Notes: a model not told the origin generated them from the sequence alone. Shown: positions 26,608 through 36,580, counted from the first letter of the stretch. The stretch: 64,000 bases of DNA from Cyanidium caldarium (GCA_026184775.1 JANCYW010000014.1:186001-250000); one strand, 5' to 3'. A program made the numbers and translations.

Positions 26608-27537
26608 ATGAATTCTGCAGAGGCGCCGGTCGATGTAGCGGTGGCCATTCCACCCAGCACGCACTTGACCGCGGGGGCGCTCTCCGGGGCGTTTGCCGCG
26701 TCGGTGACGCAACCGCTCGATGTGGTCAAAACGCGAATGCAAGCGGAGCCGGTGGAGCGACGGCAGCTGCCGCGATACACCGGCGTGCGCCAAGCGCTGC
26801 GGGTGATAGCCACCGAGGAGGGCGCGCGAGGGCTGTTTGTGGGCCTGGCGCCCTCCGTGCTGGCGCTAGTGCCTGCGCTAAGCTCTTTCTTTACGGTGTA
26901 TACGTCGACGAAGCGGTGGGCGTTTGGTGTGGACCCGAACGGGCGAGGCGACACACCGTTGGCGTCGGGCGTCTCCGCCGGCACCGCCTGGGTGGTCACC
27001 GCCATGTTGACCAATCCGCTGTGGGTGGTACGGACGCGGATCATCACCCAGATACTCCGTGAGGGGAAGGTCTGCCAGCAGTCGAGCACCTCTCCGAGAG
27101 GTATGAGCATTGTGAGGGCCACGCAAGGCATCGTTCGCGAGGAGGGATTCCGCGGCCTATACCGGGGCACGGCGGTGGCCATGGCCGGCTTCCCGGCCGC
27201 GAGCGTGCAGTTTGCACTTTACGAGCCGATGAAGTCCATGCTGCTGTCGGAGTCGTCAGCGTCGTCGCCGCCGAACGTGGTGTGTCTGGCGGTGGCGTCC
27301 TCGGTGAGCTCTTTCGTCAGCCAAATGGTGTGCTTCCCGCTGGAGGTAGTTCGGACGCGAATACAGAGCGGTATGGAAGGGCCCGACATGCGGCTTTTCG
27401 CGCTCATTCGTAGGATGTTGGCACGAAAGGGTTTGCGGAGCTTTTACCGCGGCCTGATGCCCAGCATGTTGCGCACGGTGCCCAACTCGGCTGCGGCGCT
27501 CGTGAGTTACGAGTTTTTCCTCTCCATGCTCACGTAG
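26608..27537 (+). CDS. Mitochondrial carrier, folate/FAD/NAD/pyrimidine-nucleotide branch
   Basis: Inner-membrane solute carrier of the SLC25 family, 309 residues from ATG 26608. Three repeats each carry the signature at the end of the odd helices: QPLDVVKTRMQ, NPLWVVRTRI, FPLEVVRTRIQ. The Trp in the second (PLW in place of PxD/E) marks the subfamily that carries flat or nucleotide-like substrates (folate/FAD, NAD+, pyrimidine nucleotides). The matching GLYRGTAVAMAGFPAASVQF and SFYRGLMPSMLRTVPNSAA segments follow repeats two and three. The exact substrate cannot be read from sequence. An in-frame ATG lies 14 codons upstream at 26566. Convergent with the aminotransferase, 65 bp apart. Confidence 0.9.
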   Translation: MNSAEAPVDVAVAIPPSTHLTAGALSGAFAASVTQPLDVVKTRMQAEPVERRQLPRYTGVRQALRVIATEEGARGLFVGLAPSVLALVPALSSFFTVYTSTKRWAFGVDPNGRGDTPLASGVSAGTAWVVTAMLTNPLWVVRTRIITQILREGKVCQQSSTSPRGMSIVRATQGIVREEGFRGLYRGTAVAMAGFPAASVQFALYEPMKSMLLSESSASSPPNVVCLAVASSVSSFVSQMVCFPLEVVRTRIQSGMEGPDMRLFALIRRMLARKGLRSFYRGLMPSMLRTVPNSAAALVSYEFFLSMLT

Positions 27538-27602
27538 GGACGCGTCGCCCGACGAGCAGGTCGGCGCGATTCGGCTAGGCCACTGGCGAATCATCGCTGG
27601 CT

Positions 27603-29018
27603 CTAGCCAGCTTTTTCGGCGAAAAAGCGCTGGATTCGCCGCATGCCCTCGCGCACGGAGGCGGTGTCGCCTGCGTAGCTCACGCGCAGAAAGCCCTCGC
27701 CGCCAGCGCCGAAGTCGGTGCCTGGCAAAACGGCGACGCGGGCGCGCTCGAGCAGTTCGCAGACAATGAGCTGAGCGCTTTGGCGGTGCGCGGACACATC
27801 CAGCCACGCGTAGAAAGCGCCATCGGGTCGCCACAATCGACAACCCGGTATGTCCGCGGCCATCGCCAACACGACGTCCCGATTGGTTCGATACAGAGCC
27901 ATGGCCTGCGCCAAGTAGGCGTCGTTCTCCACCGAGTCAGTCAGCGCGGTCACGGCTGCATGCTGTACAAAAGGCGCCACGCATCCGAACGAGTGTACCG
28001 CCAGTACTTCCATGCGCTCGGCCAGGCTGCTGGGCACGACGGCGTAACCGACACGGAAGCCGGTCATGGCAAACGTTTTCGAGAGACCGTCGACCAGAAT
28101 GACGCGATCACGTACCTCGGGGTCGTCAAAGACGGAGGACGGCACCGCGGCCGCGAGGTTCGACGTGCTCGACAGGTAGTGCAGGCGAGAGTATATTTCA
28201 TCGGTCATGAGCCATATTCGGCCGGCGGCGCCGGCGAGGATGCGCTTCAGGCTCTGCGTGTCCTCCGAACCGAAGATGCCGCCGGTCGGATTGCCAGGCG
28301 AGTTGATTACGATGAGTTTGGTACGATTGCTGATGCGCTTACCTATAAACGCCACATCCGGTGCGTTGGTGTCGGGCAACAGCGGATAGGGCACTGGAAT
28401 GGCGCCGCAAAGTTCGACCATAGCACGGTAAGTGGGAAAACCCGGGTCGGGGATGAGCACCTCATCGCCAGGGTTGAGCAGCGCCAAACACCCCAACACC
28501 AGGCCCGGCTTGGCTCCTGGCCCCACGATCACATTTTCCGGAAGCACCGAGCCGGCCGGCAGACTGTGGGTACGCTCGACGTACCGGGCGATCGTTTCTC
28601 GCAGAGCCAGAGTGCCCTTGGGGTGCACGTACTTGGTCTCGCCCCGCTCGAGCGCCTCGCTGAGGGCACGCACCACGTGAGGCGGAGGCGATATCGTCGG
28701 CTGTCCTATCTCGAGGTGCACGACGCGTTCGTGCTCACGGGTGGCTGACGCGTCGAGGCGCGCCGCCGCTTTCATCATGGCATAGGCGCCTTCGTTTTTC
28801 AAAGGAAGCACTCGATCTGCAAAAGAGATCGGGAGCGTTGAGGAACGCATGTTCAGAGGCGTCGTTCGTCGCGGCCGCTGCAAGAGACCGTGCGCCGGTG
28901 TACGGGAACGAGGACGACAACTCGTTGCGCCAGTACATGCGATAAAACTCTGAGGGCTAGCAGACAGGAAAGCGACCTTGCACCCGAGCGGCCCTCTGGG
29001 AGAGTAGTTAGACTTCAT
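27603..29018 (-). CDS. Class I/II aminotransferase (aspartate-like), possibly plastid
   Basis: Pyridoxal-phosphate enzyme of fold type I. From ATG 29018 it has 471 residues; the first 75 are Ser/Arg/Pro-rich with few acids and look like an organelle transit peptide. The core shows LEIGQPTISPPPHVV, NPGDEVLIPDPGFPTY, NSPGNPTGGIFGS, TDEIYSRLHY and the lysine loop VDGLSKTFAMTGFRVGYAV with the Schiff-base Lys near residue 314. The style is that of bacterial and archaeal aspartate/aromatic aminotransferases (subgroup I-gamma) rather than the classic eukaryotic GOT enzymes. The amino donor is unproven. The frame continues upstream to 29210 without support. Confidence 0.85.
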   Translation of the reverse strand: MKSNYSPRGPLGCKVAFLSASPQSFIACTGATSCRPRSRTPAHGLLQRPRRTTPLNMRSSTLPISFADRVLPLKNEGAYAMMKAAARLDASATREHERVVHLEIGQPTISPPPHVVRALSEALERGETKYVHPKGTLALRETIARYVERTHSLPAGSVLPENVIVGPGAKPGLVLGCLALLNPGDEVLIPDPGFPTYRAMVELCGAIPVPYPLLPDTNAPDVAFIGKRISNRTKLIVINSPGNPTGGIFGSEDTQSLKRILAGAAGRIWLMTDEIYSRLHYLSSTSNLAAAVPSSVFDDPEVRDRVILVDGLSKTFAMTGFRVGYAVVPSSLAERMEVLAVHSFGCVAPFVQHAAVTALTDSVENDAYLAQAMALYRTNRDVVLAMAADIPGCRLWRPDGAFYAWLDVSAHRQSAQLIVCELLERARVAVLPGTDFGAGGEGFLRVSYAGDTASVREGMRRIQRFFAEKAG

Positions 29019-29520
29019 CGCGTCGAGTTCAGGAGGGAAGCTTGGAAACGCCTCGCAAAAGCGTTTCTGTATGGAAAAATTGAGAGTAGTTTCGTGTTCT
29101 GTTCGGAGAGCGAAAATTATTTTCGCGATGAATTTCGGGCGCGATAATTCCCTCAGGTCAGTAAAACCACAATTGTCTCCATCTGCGCTCCCAAGCATGA
29201 TCAAACGCATCCACCTCGATGTTATGCCTATCTATGGGGTCACTGGCAGCACAGTCGATGCACCTACGTTTTTCGGGCCCCTCAGCGCACCAGTTGCTTC
29301 GTTCTGTCCGAGTTGCCCTTTCTCTAACCCGCGCTCTCTTATACCGGGGCGACCGTAGTGTCTGCGCCTAGGCGCTGGTCACAGGTCCTTTTCGCTTCTC
29401 CACCGGAAGAAATGCCTGGGCGGGTCCGATCCATGGATCGTTCCGTGCTGCGACTCCTTGCTCTCGGTTTTGTCAGCGACCAGAACTCATTTGCACCTCC
29501 CCCTGGCACTTGCTGTCCCC
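29019..29520. promoter_or_regulatory. Divergent intergenic region with an AT-rich patch
   Basis: About 0.5 kb between the aminotransferase and the ANTH adaptor. It contains an unusually AT-rich patch for this window around 29065-29150, with a small perfect inverted repeat CGAAAAT/ATTTTCG at 29111-29125. It probably holds the shared promoter. No gene is seen. Confidence 0.4.
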
Positions 29521-31440
29521 ATGGCCCTCTTTCAACGGTTTAGTGACCGCCTGGTGCGGGTGCAGACGCACATCTCCTCCAATGAACTGAAGCGCTCGGT
29601 GATCAAGTCCACTTCCGCTGAAGTGGTGCGGCCGCCGTACAAGCACGTGCGGCGCATCGCCGAGGCCACCTCAGCAGTACCGCACGAGGGCAACCGGAAG
29701 CTCGGCCCCAACAAGGTGTTTCAGTACCTCTTTGATCGCCTCTCCATCAGCGACTGTTGGGCGGTGACTTGTAAGACGCTGCTGGTTTACCACGTGCTGC
29801 TAGAGGAGGGCGGCCCGTTTTTTCAAGAGTTGCTGCTGGAGAATCCAGGGCTCTTCTTGTGGGGCGCCGCACGGCTCCGCGACCCGAACTTTGTATACTT
29901 CGACTTTGCCCAACGCTTCGCGACGTACTTGCAAGAGAAAGTCATCGCGTACCGCACGCTGAGCAGCGCTTACGATCGAGTGAGCGCCGACAGCGGCACC
30001 AGGCGCCGTAACCCTTCGACGTCGTGGCAGGGGCCAGATCGCAGCAGCATGGGTGCCGCCGGACCGCGCCTGGCACTTGCGGGGCCCAGCTGGCCAGGGC
30101 AGGCGATGGCAGCCGGTCCGGCGGCCACGGCGCTGCCGCGGATCCCTGTCGGTGATATGAACCGTCTCGACGTGCGTCAGGTGCTGCAAGTGCTACCTGT
30201 GCTGGAGACACAGCTGGAGGCGTTGGTCGACGCGCAATTGAGCGACAACGCGCAGCACAACGACGTCACCAGTGCCGTCGAGGAGCGGGTGGTGTCCGAC
30301 CTGCTGCCGCTGTTCCGTCAGGTGACCACCGGCATTTCTCGAATGCTGGAGGTGTTCTACACCTTGGAGACGGACCACGCAATACGCTGTCTGCACATCT
30401 ACGAGCGATACGTGCGTCTGGCGCCTCGAGCGCAGCAACTGTTGCGCACCGTGTCGATGATCTCGCGTTGGGGTTCCGAGGTGTACGAGGAGCTGGCACA
30501 TGCACCCCTCGATTACGCCTCCGGCATGCGACATCACATCATGGGTCAAGACGTGGTCGTGCCGTCCTTTGAAGAGCAAGAGCGCGACCGCAAGCAGGAA
30601 GAGGACGCGCTGCGGCAAGCGATTGCGGAATCGATACGCGAGGCACAAGAGGAGATGCGCGCCGCCAGCGCGGCCACGGACGTTGGTGCCACGGGACCCA
30701 AGCTCGATCCGCAGAGACAAGCGCCTTCCGCCACCAGTACGGCATCGGATGCTGTGGCCGTCCCAGCTCTTTCATCGAGTGCGAACGAACAACCAGCGCC
30801 GGCCAGCCCCGCAGCTGCGGGAAATCGTCAAGAGGAGAGCGAGGCGTCGGCGTCAACAGCGGCAAAGCCGATTGTCAGCGAGGAGCCGCCGCAGGCGCAG
30901 GCGCTCAGCCTCGCCGATGCCTACTTTGGGGAGGCCGACGAGGCACCGACGCCGCCGATGCAGCCGTCGGTCTCGGGCGCTCTACGTCAACGCGGTGGCA
31001 AGAAGAAAAGCTTACCAGCGCCCATACAGCCACGCACAGATGTACCGGTGACTACCCGGGACATTCGGCTGCGCGCGAAACGAGACGGTGCGAGCCACGG
31101 CATGGCGCGCTTCGGCGGTAGCGCTGTCGCAACGTCAGCGTTCGAGTCCGGCACACCCTATCCACCGCCCGCACCCTGGGCATCGGAGTGGTCACCACAA
31201 CAGCATTTCGGGATGCCCTGGGCGACGCCGATGTCGCCACCACCCTCCTACTATCTGCCCCACGCGGCGCCGCCTGATAGCCACTATCCGCCTCCGTGGC
31301 CGTTTTGGGCGCTGCCGCCGCCTCCACCGGCTCTGCCTCCGTGGCCACAAGCGCCAGAATGGAACTATGCGGCGCTTCCGCCACCACCACCGCCACCAGA
31401 TTCGTCATCAGACCCAGACCCTGAGCGGAGCCGCTCATAA
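29521..31440 (+). CDS. ANTH-domain clathrin/endocytic adaptor (AP180/CALM-like) with a UIM
   Basis: Membrane adaptor that binds phosphoinositides and recruits coat proteins. From ATG 29521 it has 639 residues. The ANTH domain fills about 1-300: SVIKSTSAEVVRPPYKHVRR near residue 26 matches the lipid-binding start of AP180/CALM (Lys29, then Lys41-His42), and YLFDRLSISDCWAVTCKTLL follows as in the family. At about 360-378 the helix EEDALRQAIAESIREAQEE fits the ubiquitin-interacting motif (acidic run, Ala-x-x-Ser spacing). The C-terminal third is disordered, rich in Pro, Tyr and Trp. I do not see clear NPF or clathrin-box motifs. Confidence 0.88.
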   Translation: MALFQRFSDRLVRVQTHISSNELKRSVIKSTSAEVVRPPYKHVRRIAEATSAVPHEGNRKLGPNKVFQYLFDRLSISDCWAVTCKTLLVYHVLLEEGGPFFQELLLENPGLFLWGAARLRDPNFVYFDFAQRFATYLQEKVIAYRTLSSAYDRVSADSGTRRRNPSTSWQGPDRSSMGAAGPRLALAGPSWPGQAMAAGPAATALPRIPVGDMNRLDVRQVLQVLPVLETQLEALVDAQLSDNAQHNDVTSAVEERVVSDLLPLFRQVTTGISRMLEVFYTLETDHAIRCLHIYERYVRLAPRAQQLLRTVSMISRWGSEVYEELAHAPLDYASGMRHHIMGQDVVVPSFEEQERDRKQEEDALRQAIAESIREAQEEMRAASAATDVGATGPKLDPQRQAPSATSTASDAVAVPALSSSANEQPAPASPAAAGNRQEESEASASTAAKPIVSEEPPQAQALSLADAYFGEADEAPTPPMQPSVSGALRQRGGKKKSLPAPIQPRTDVPVTTRDIRLRAKRDGASHGMARFGGSAVATSAFESGTPYPPPAPWASEWSPQQHFGMPWATPMSPPPSYYLPHAAPPDSHYPPPWPFWALPPPPPALPPWPQAPEWNYAALPPPPPPPDSSSDPDPERSRS

Positions 31441-31599
31441 AGTCAAGACGGCCCGAAAGCGTGTCTTTGCGGGGGCGGAGCGTGGCCACCTCCGACCCGC
31501 CACCAATCCGCGTGACCGCTCTGCGCGCAACCGCAAATTTTGAGTACCGCGCTTGCGTTTTGGTGGTCACCGTTCTTGATCGAAAGTGAACGCCTCCTC

Positions 31600-33900
31600 A
31601 TGAGAGCCTCACCGCCTCGACAGTTCACGGCGCCTCCAGCGATTCACAACGCCGGCTCGTTTGTGAGTCGTAAGCCATCTGTACATCGAAGCCGTTCCGG
31701 AGCGCTGGTGTCGGTGACTCATCAGTGGCGGTGGCGAGCTTCTGGATGCTCCCGACGGCGGTTGGTGGGACAGGCTGGCGCGAAAGAGCCCGAGCGCTCG
31801 CCGTCTGCTGGCGATTCTAGCTTCGGTTTCCTCTCGGGTAGTCAACGAGGGCGCGAGGGAGGCAAATCAGCAGCTGGCGGCGCGGAGACGGGATATCAAC
31901 CGGAGATCGACGTGTCGCTGCTGTTCGGCGAGGAGGAACGATCGCGGCTGCAGTTTGAGCGGAACGTCGACCAGTTGGTGCGGGTACTGCGAACGCAGGC
32001 GCCGCGTCCGGGGAGCGCCAGCCGCAACGGCCAGACGGCCACGAACGTGCATACGCCCTATCGCGCGTCTCGTCCGGTGTTGGACGCGAGGGGGCGTTTG
32101 CAAGTGTTGAATGGTGGGCCGCCTGCGGCCAACGATTCGGTCACAACAACGACGGCAGCGTCCCGGTCGCCGCCGGTTTTGGAGTGGGAGCCGGCGCCGC
32201 ACAGTCGACCACTGTCGATCTGGTGGTTTGTGACGCGTCTCGCCGTGGCCGCATCGCTGGCCAATACGCGATGGACGTACGGCGTGGTGGGCAGCGCCGA
32301 GGCGCTGGAGCGGCGCCAGCGCAATCGACGTCGCGCCATCGCCGCGTGGGTGCGCGAATCGTTGCTGGCACTGGGACCGACGTTTATCAAGGTGGGGCAG
32401 TTCTTCAGCGCGCGCTCGGATTTGTTTCCCGCGGAGGTCATCGAGGAGTTGAGCCAGCTGCAGGACTCGGTGCCGGCGTTTGACGTGGCCGAAGCGCGCC
32501 GCATCGTGGAGGACGAGCTGGAACTGCCACCGGGGGGCATCAGTGCAATATTTTCCAGTTTCAGCGATAAGCCACTGGCGGCGGCCTCCCTAGGTCAGGT
32601 GCATCTGGCCACATTGCGTTCCAACGGCGAGCAAGTGGTGGTGAAAGTGCAACGCCGCCGCCTGCGCGAGCTGTTCGCCATCGACCTGCGAGCGATGCGC
32701 AAAGTGGCAGAGTGGGCGCAGAACTCGCGCCGTTTCGGCGGTCCATCGCGCGACTGGGTAGGCATCTTCGAGGAGTGCCGGGCGGTGCTGATGCGCGAGA
32801 TCGATTACACCATCGAGGGCAAGTCGGCCGACCGGTTTCGGGAGAACTTTGCACCTGTCCCGTGGGCGCGGATACCTCGCGTGCTGTGGCGCTACACCAC
32901 CTCGCGCGTCATCGTGCAGCAGTTTCTGCCGGGCATCAAGATCAATCAGACAGCGCAACTGCGCGAGGCCGGTTTCGACACCAGGCGCGTCGCCCGACGC
33001 GCCTCCGAGGCGTACCTGTTTCAGATCCTCGGCGACGGCTTCTTCCACGCAGACCCGCATCCGGGCAACCTGGCGGTGGGTCCGGGCGAGACGCTCATCT
33101 ATTACGACTTTGGCATGATGGGCGAGATTGGCACCGACGTGAAGAGGCGCCTGGTTGAGATGCTGGTGGCGGTTGTGGACCGCGATGCCGAGCGCGTGAT
33201 GGAGGTGCTGGTGGAATTGGGCGCGTTGGTGCCACCCAGCGACCCGACGCCGGTGCGGCGCGCGATTCAGTACTTTCTGGACTCGCTGGGCAGCCGGCCG
33301 ATGCGGAACCAGACCGTGGGCGCTATCGGCGACGACTTGTACGCCATCGCGTACGACCAGCCGTTCCGCTTTCCGGCGACGTTCACGTTTGTGCTGCGGG
33401 CATTCACCACGCTCGAGGGTCTGTGTCGCACGCTGGATCCGGAGTTTTCCTTCGGCAGTGTGGCGCAACCGTTCGGGATGGCACTGCTGCAGGCGCAGCG
33501 CGGGCGGCGCGACTTGCGCTCACTGATCAGTGACCGGGCGATACGCAGTACCATGGTGCTGCCGGCGCGGGTAGAGCGCGTCGAGTCGACCTTGAATCGG
33601 CTGGAGCGCGGTGACGTGACGGTGCGCTCGCGCAACCTGGAGCTGGAGCGGTTGCTGCGACGCCAGGGCGCTGTGATGGAGGCGGCGGTGGCCGCGTTCC
33701 TGTCCGGAACGTTTGCCACGGCCGCCATGGAACTGCAATCGCTGGTGCCGTCGATGCCGAACGTGGATGCACGCCTGGTGTGGGTGCTGGCGTCGGTCTC
33801 GTTGGCGGCGGCGGTGAGCGCGGTGCGCACGTATTGGACGGATGTGCGCCGCGAGCGGCGCTGGGAGCGTGCCTTGCGGCGTGGAGGGAACGGGCGGTGA
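31600..33900 (+). CDS. ABC1K/UbiB-family atypical kinase, plastid or mitochondrial
   Basis: Kinase-like protein of the ADCK/UbiB family that supports quinone and prenyl-lipid metabolism. From ATG 31600 (766 residues) the first 100 residues are Ser/Arg-rich and acid-poor, suiting organelle import. The family motifs are all present: KVGQFFSARSDLFP (KxGQ, about 262), AAASLGQVHLA (Ala-rich loop, about 327), a Glu-x-Asp in REIDYTIEGKSADRF (about 408), HADPHPGNL (about 484) and YYDFGMMGEI with the metal-binding DFG near 503. A hydrophobic stretch near the C-terminus (WVLASVSLAAAVSAV) may be a membrane anchor. The lack of the mitochondrial COQ8-specific opening and the photosynthetic setting favour a plastid ABC1K, but this is not certain. 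Confidence 0.9.
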   Translation: MRASPPRQFTAPPAIHNAGSFVSRKPSVHRSRSGALVSVTHQWRWRASGCSRRRLVGQAGAKEPERSPSAGDSSFGFLSGSQRGREGGKSAAGGAETGYQPEIDVSLLFGEEERSRLQFERNVDQLVRVLRTQAPRPGSASRNGQTATNVHTPYRASRPVLDARGRLQVLNGGPPAANDSVTTTTAASRSPPVLEWEPAPHSRPLSIWWFVTRLAVAASLANTRWTYGVVGSAEALERRQRNRRRAIAAWVRESLLALGPTFIKVGQFFSARSDLFPAEVIEELSQLQDSVPAFDVAEARRIVEDELELPPGGISAIFSSFSDKPLAAASLGQVHLATLRSNGEQVVVKVQRRRLRELFAIDLRAMRKVAEWAQNSRRFGGPSRDWVGIFEECRAVLMREIDYTIEGKSADRFRENFAPVPWARIPRVLWRYTTSRVIVQQFLPGIKINQTAQLREAGFDTRRVARRASEAYLFQILGDGFFHADPHPGNLAVGPGETLIYYDFGMMGEIGTDVKRRLVEMLVAVVDRDAERVMEVLVELGALVPPSDPTPVRRAIQYFLDSLGSRPMRNQTVGAIGDDLYAIAYDQPFRFPATFTFVLRAFTTLEGLCRTLDPEFSFGSVAQPFGMALLQAQRGRRDLRSLISDRAIRSTMVLPARVERVESTLNRLERGDVTVRSRNLELERLLRRQGAVMEAAVAAFLSGTFATAAMELQSLVPSMPNVDARLVWVLASVSLAAAVSAVRTYWTDVRRERRWERALRRGGNGR

Positions 33901-34084
33901 TCGGATACGGGGCGACTGGCGGTGGAACGCAGTCGGTTACCAGTCGACGTAGGCGACCCTGCCTCATCCCTGCCGCAGCCACTGCCGGGGACATCGCTCC
34001 GAGTCGCCGACACATCGACGGCAACTCGACCGGCGAGGATCACAGCAGATTCCCATGTAAACGAATGCGCTTTTATGCACACCG

Positions 34085-35647
34085 CTACCCTTGATTCTCT
34101 TTGGAGTCGGATTTCGGCAGTCCCAGGCAGGCTCGGCGCATCTCCAGCATAACCTCGGTGGCGCGCACCCGGTAGCCGACCACCAGACTCCAGATCACCA
34201 GGCGGTGCAGGTAGTCGCGGTCGGCAGCGACCGAAATCGAGATGCCGCCCTTGAAGGTGGCATCGCCGAGAAACTCCAGCGCGTCTCCGTCGCCAGCATC
34301 CGACGGGTCGCTGGATGGCCGCGCCTCTTTTCCCCCGAGGCCGAACTGCGACGCCAACTGCTCGAGTGGGTTCCGCCCGATCAGGCCCAGAAGCGAGCGG
34401 ACCAGGTACTGCATCGTTTTGGCGGCCTCGCTCTTCAAGTCCGGCTGCAATCTGCCCACCCGTTCCGCACCCATGACGCGCAGATACTCCATGAGCATGA
34501 CGCGGTCGCCCGTCGATGGTCCCAGTCGCGACTCCAGCATCTCAATGTACTCGGCGGCGGACATTTCGCGGCCATCGACGACGACCTTGCCGCCAATGAT
34601 CTGCCGCTTGGCTCTCCGGTGCGACGATGAGGACGCCGCGCGCGACCTGGCCGTCTGGCCTCGCTGGCCCTCTGGTGGTGGCGACTCCGTGGCATCGTGT
34701 AGACCCTCAGCGGCGGCCATGGCCTCGAATTTCTCGTCCATCTTCATGCGCACCTCCACCCCGTGGAAGCTGTAGCCGGTCATCATCAGGGTGAACAGCA
34801 GTCGCGCCAGCATCTCGCGGGTGGTGGCGAAGCGCACCTCGAAGCTGTCCCGCGGTAGCGAGCCCAGAATGCTCAGCGCCGTGCGCCGGAAGCACTCCAG
34901 TGTGTCTGCAGGCACCTCCGCCGCCAGCGTCTCCAGCTCGTCGATCATGTCGAAAAACTCGCACCGCTTCACATACTCGAGCAGACCGTCGTTCTCCGGT
35001 CGGCCGGGCGGTGTGCCTCGATCCCGCGCTCCGCCCAAACGATCGGTCTCTGCCGCAGGTGCCGCCTCCTCGTTCCGCTTCTCCTTGCTGTCCTCGGTAA
35101 TGTCGTTCTTCATCATCTCCTCCAAGCTCGACGCCATCTCCTTTTTCAACTGATCGAGCACTTCTTGCAGGCGTTCGCTGGTAGGCACCGACACCTCGCT
35201 CGCCTCCGCCCGATCGCCAGACGGCTCACGCTTCTCCGACACCGACTCCCCCTGGCCGTTGAGCTCACTGCAGTCCTCCCGGCCGTCCGCGTCACTGCCG
35301 CCGTGGCCGTCGCCGTCGCTGGTGCCCTCCTCGCGGTCGTCTCGGCCGTCCGGTTCGCGCCCGGGCCCAAACCACCGGAACGCCAGCAAGCAGCGCAGTT
35401 TCGCCGGCCGCAACGGCCGCCTTCGCCCACGATACCACCGCTCATCCCTCAAATCGCCAATAGGCACGCCGGCGAACGCCCCGCGACGGCGCGCAGCCGA
35501 CTCCGTCGCCGGCCGCCTCCGCCCCGGCGTGCCCGCGTTCCGCCCGCCGGACACCGCGCCAGGCACAGCCCCGGCCACAAATCCCACGCCGTTCGCGATA
35601 CGGGCGTCTCCGCGTGCTTTGCCCTGGTGTCTGCCACCGCTAAACAT
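34085..35647 (-). CDS. Tandem DUF760-like plastid protein
   Basis: 520 residues from ATG 35647. After a basic leader and an acidic, disordered stretch (to about residue 220) there are two related blocks. The first (about 225-310) includes YVKRCEFFDMIDELE, LGSLPRDSFEVRFATTREML and LLFTLMMTGYSFHGVEVRM. The second (about 385-510) has the same pattern: VRSLLGLIGRNPLEQL, then ISISVAADRDYLHRLVIWSL and VVGYRVRATEVMLEM. The first block fits DUF760 of plastid-located plant and algal proteins; the second is a diverged copy. DUF760 proteins have no established activity; some plant members are stroma proteins turned over by the Clp protease. Divergent from TRAPPC3. Confidence 0.75.
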   Translation of the reverse strand: MFSGGRHQGKARGDARIANGVGFVAGAVPGAVSGGRNAGTPGRRRPATESAARRRGAFAGVPIGDLRDERWYRGRRRPLRPAKLRCLLAFRWFGPGREPDGRDDREEGTSDGDGHGGSDADGREDCSELNGQGESVSEKREPSGDRAEASEVSVPTSERLQEVLDQLKKEMASSLEEMMKNDITEDSKEKRNEEAAPAAETDRLGGARDRGTPPGRPENDGLLEYVKRCEFFDMIDELETLAAEVPADTLECFRRTALSILGSLPRDSFEVRFATTREMLARLLFTLMMTGYSFHGVEVRMKMDEKFEAMAAAEGLHDATESPPPEGQRGQTARSRAASSSSHRRAKRQIIGGKVVVDGREMSAAEYIEMLESRLGPSTGDRVMLMEYLRVMGAERVGRLQPDLKSEAAKTMQYLVRSLLGLIGRNPLEQLASQFGLGGKEARPSSDPSDAGDGDALEFLGDATFKGGISISVAADRDYLHRLVIWSLVVGYRVRATEVMLEMRRACLGLPKSDSKENQG

Positions 35648-35861
35648 GTCTCTGCGAGCAGCGCAGTGCTTGTAATACCACTCCGCACTCTTTCAGTACA
35701 CAAGCGCTTCCGACCGGCGAGCTGCATGGTCGAACGATCCGCCGCGGCGATTTGCGCGGCGAAGCGGATCGAAAGCGTCGATGCGAGACATCAGCTCGGA
35801 TGCGTGCAGGTCTATCCCAGGCGTCGCACACCGCACGTAGTTGTGCTCGATCGTGTTTCAT

Positions 35862-36494
35862 ATGGCGCAGGACGCCGGGAGAGGCAGTGGAGCGCCTCGG
35901 AGGAAAGTGTCGACGCTGCCCGCAAACTTCAGTGGGGCGGCGTTGACGCGGCTGGGCGAGCAGGCGAGCCAGCGGGCGGAGCAAGTCAATGGTGAGCTGG
36001 CGGCGCTGACGTACGGCGCGCTGGTGCGACAGCTGGTGGTGGACTATGAGGATCCGGGCGAGGTGAACGTGCAGCTGGAGCGGTTGGGGTACAATATTGG
36101 GTTGCGGCTGGCGGACGACTTTCTGGCGCGATCCGGCGCGCCGCCCTGTCGCCGGTTCGTGGAGACGTCGGAGGTGATCGCGCGAGTAGCGTTTCGCATG
36201 TATCTGGGGGTGAGTGCGCGGGTGGCAAGCGTGGCCGAGGACGGTTCGGCTTATTCTGTCGTGTTCGAGGAGAATCCGCTGGCGGATTTCGTAGAGATGC
36301 CGACAGCGCTGCGGGACCAGCTGTGGTTTAGCAACTTGCTGTGCGGGGCGATACGCGGCGCGCTGGAGATGGTGCAGTATGTGGTGTCGGTGAGCTTTGT
36401 GCGAGATGTACTGCGCGGCGATGCGTACAACGAGATCCGGGTGGCGCTCCGGGAGCAGCGGTACGAGCGCGCGCCGCCAGATGAGGAGCTCTGA
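35862..36494 (+). CDS. TRAPPC3 / Bet3, TRAPP tethering complex subunit
   Basis: Core subunit of the TRAPP complexes that tether ER-to-Golgi vesicles and activate Rab1/Ypt1. From ATG 35862 (210 residues; family about 180) the sequence follows Bet3: ALTYGALVRQLVVDYEDP, LERLGYNIGLRLADDFLARSG, PPCRRFVETSEVIARVAFRM. The Cys in PPCRRF is the conserved acylation site of Bet3. The C-terminal half shows LLCGAIRGALEMVQYVVSVS as expected. The first 30 residues are extra and low complexity. Convergent with the sulfotransferase-like gene, 86 bp apart. Confidence 0.92.
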   Translation: MAQDAGRGSGAPRRKVSTLPANFSGAALTRLGEQASQRAEQVNGELAALTYGALVRQLVVDYEDPGEVNVQLERLGYNIGLRLADDFLARSGAPPCRRFVETSEVIARVAFRMYLGVSARVASVAEDGSAYSVVFEENPLADFVEMPTALRDQLWFSNLLCGAIRGALEMVQYVVSVSFVRDVLRGDAYNEIRVALREQRYERAPPDEEL

Positions 36495-36580
36495 GGAGGC
36501 GGCGGAGGTGCATTGAGGCGATAGAAGTGCACGTGCTTGTCTGCCGAGGGCCAAAAACACCATCCAGAGCACTCCATTTC

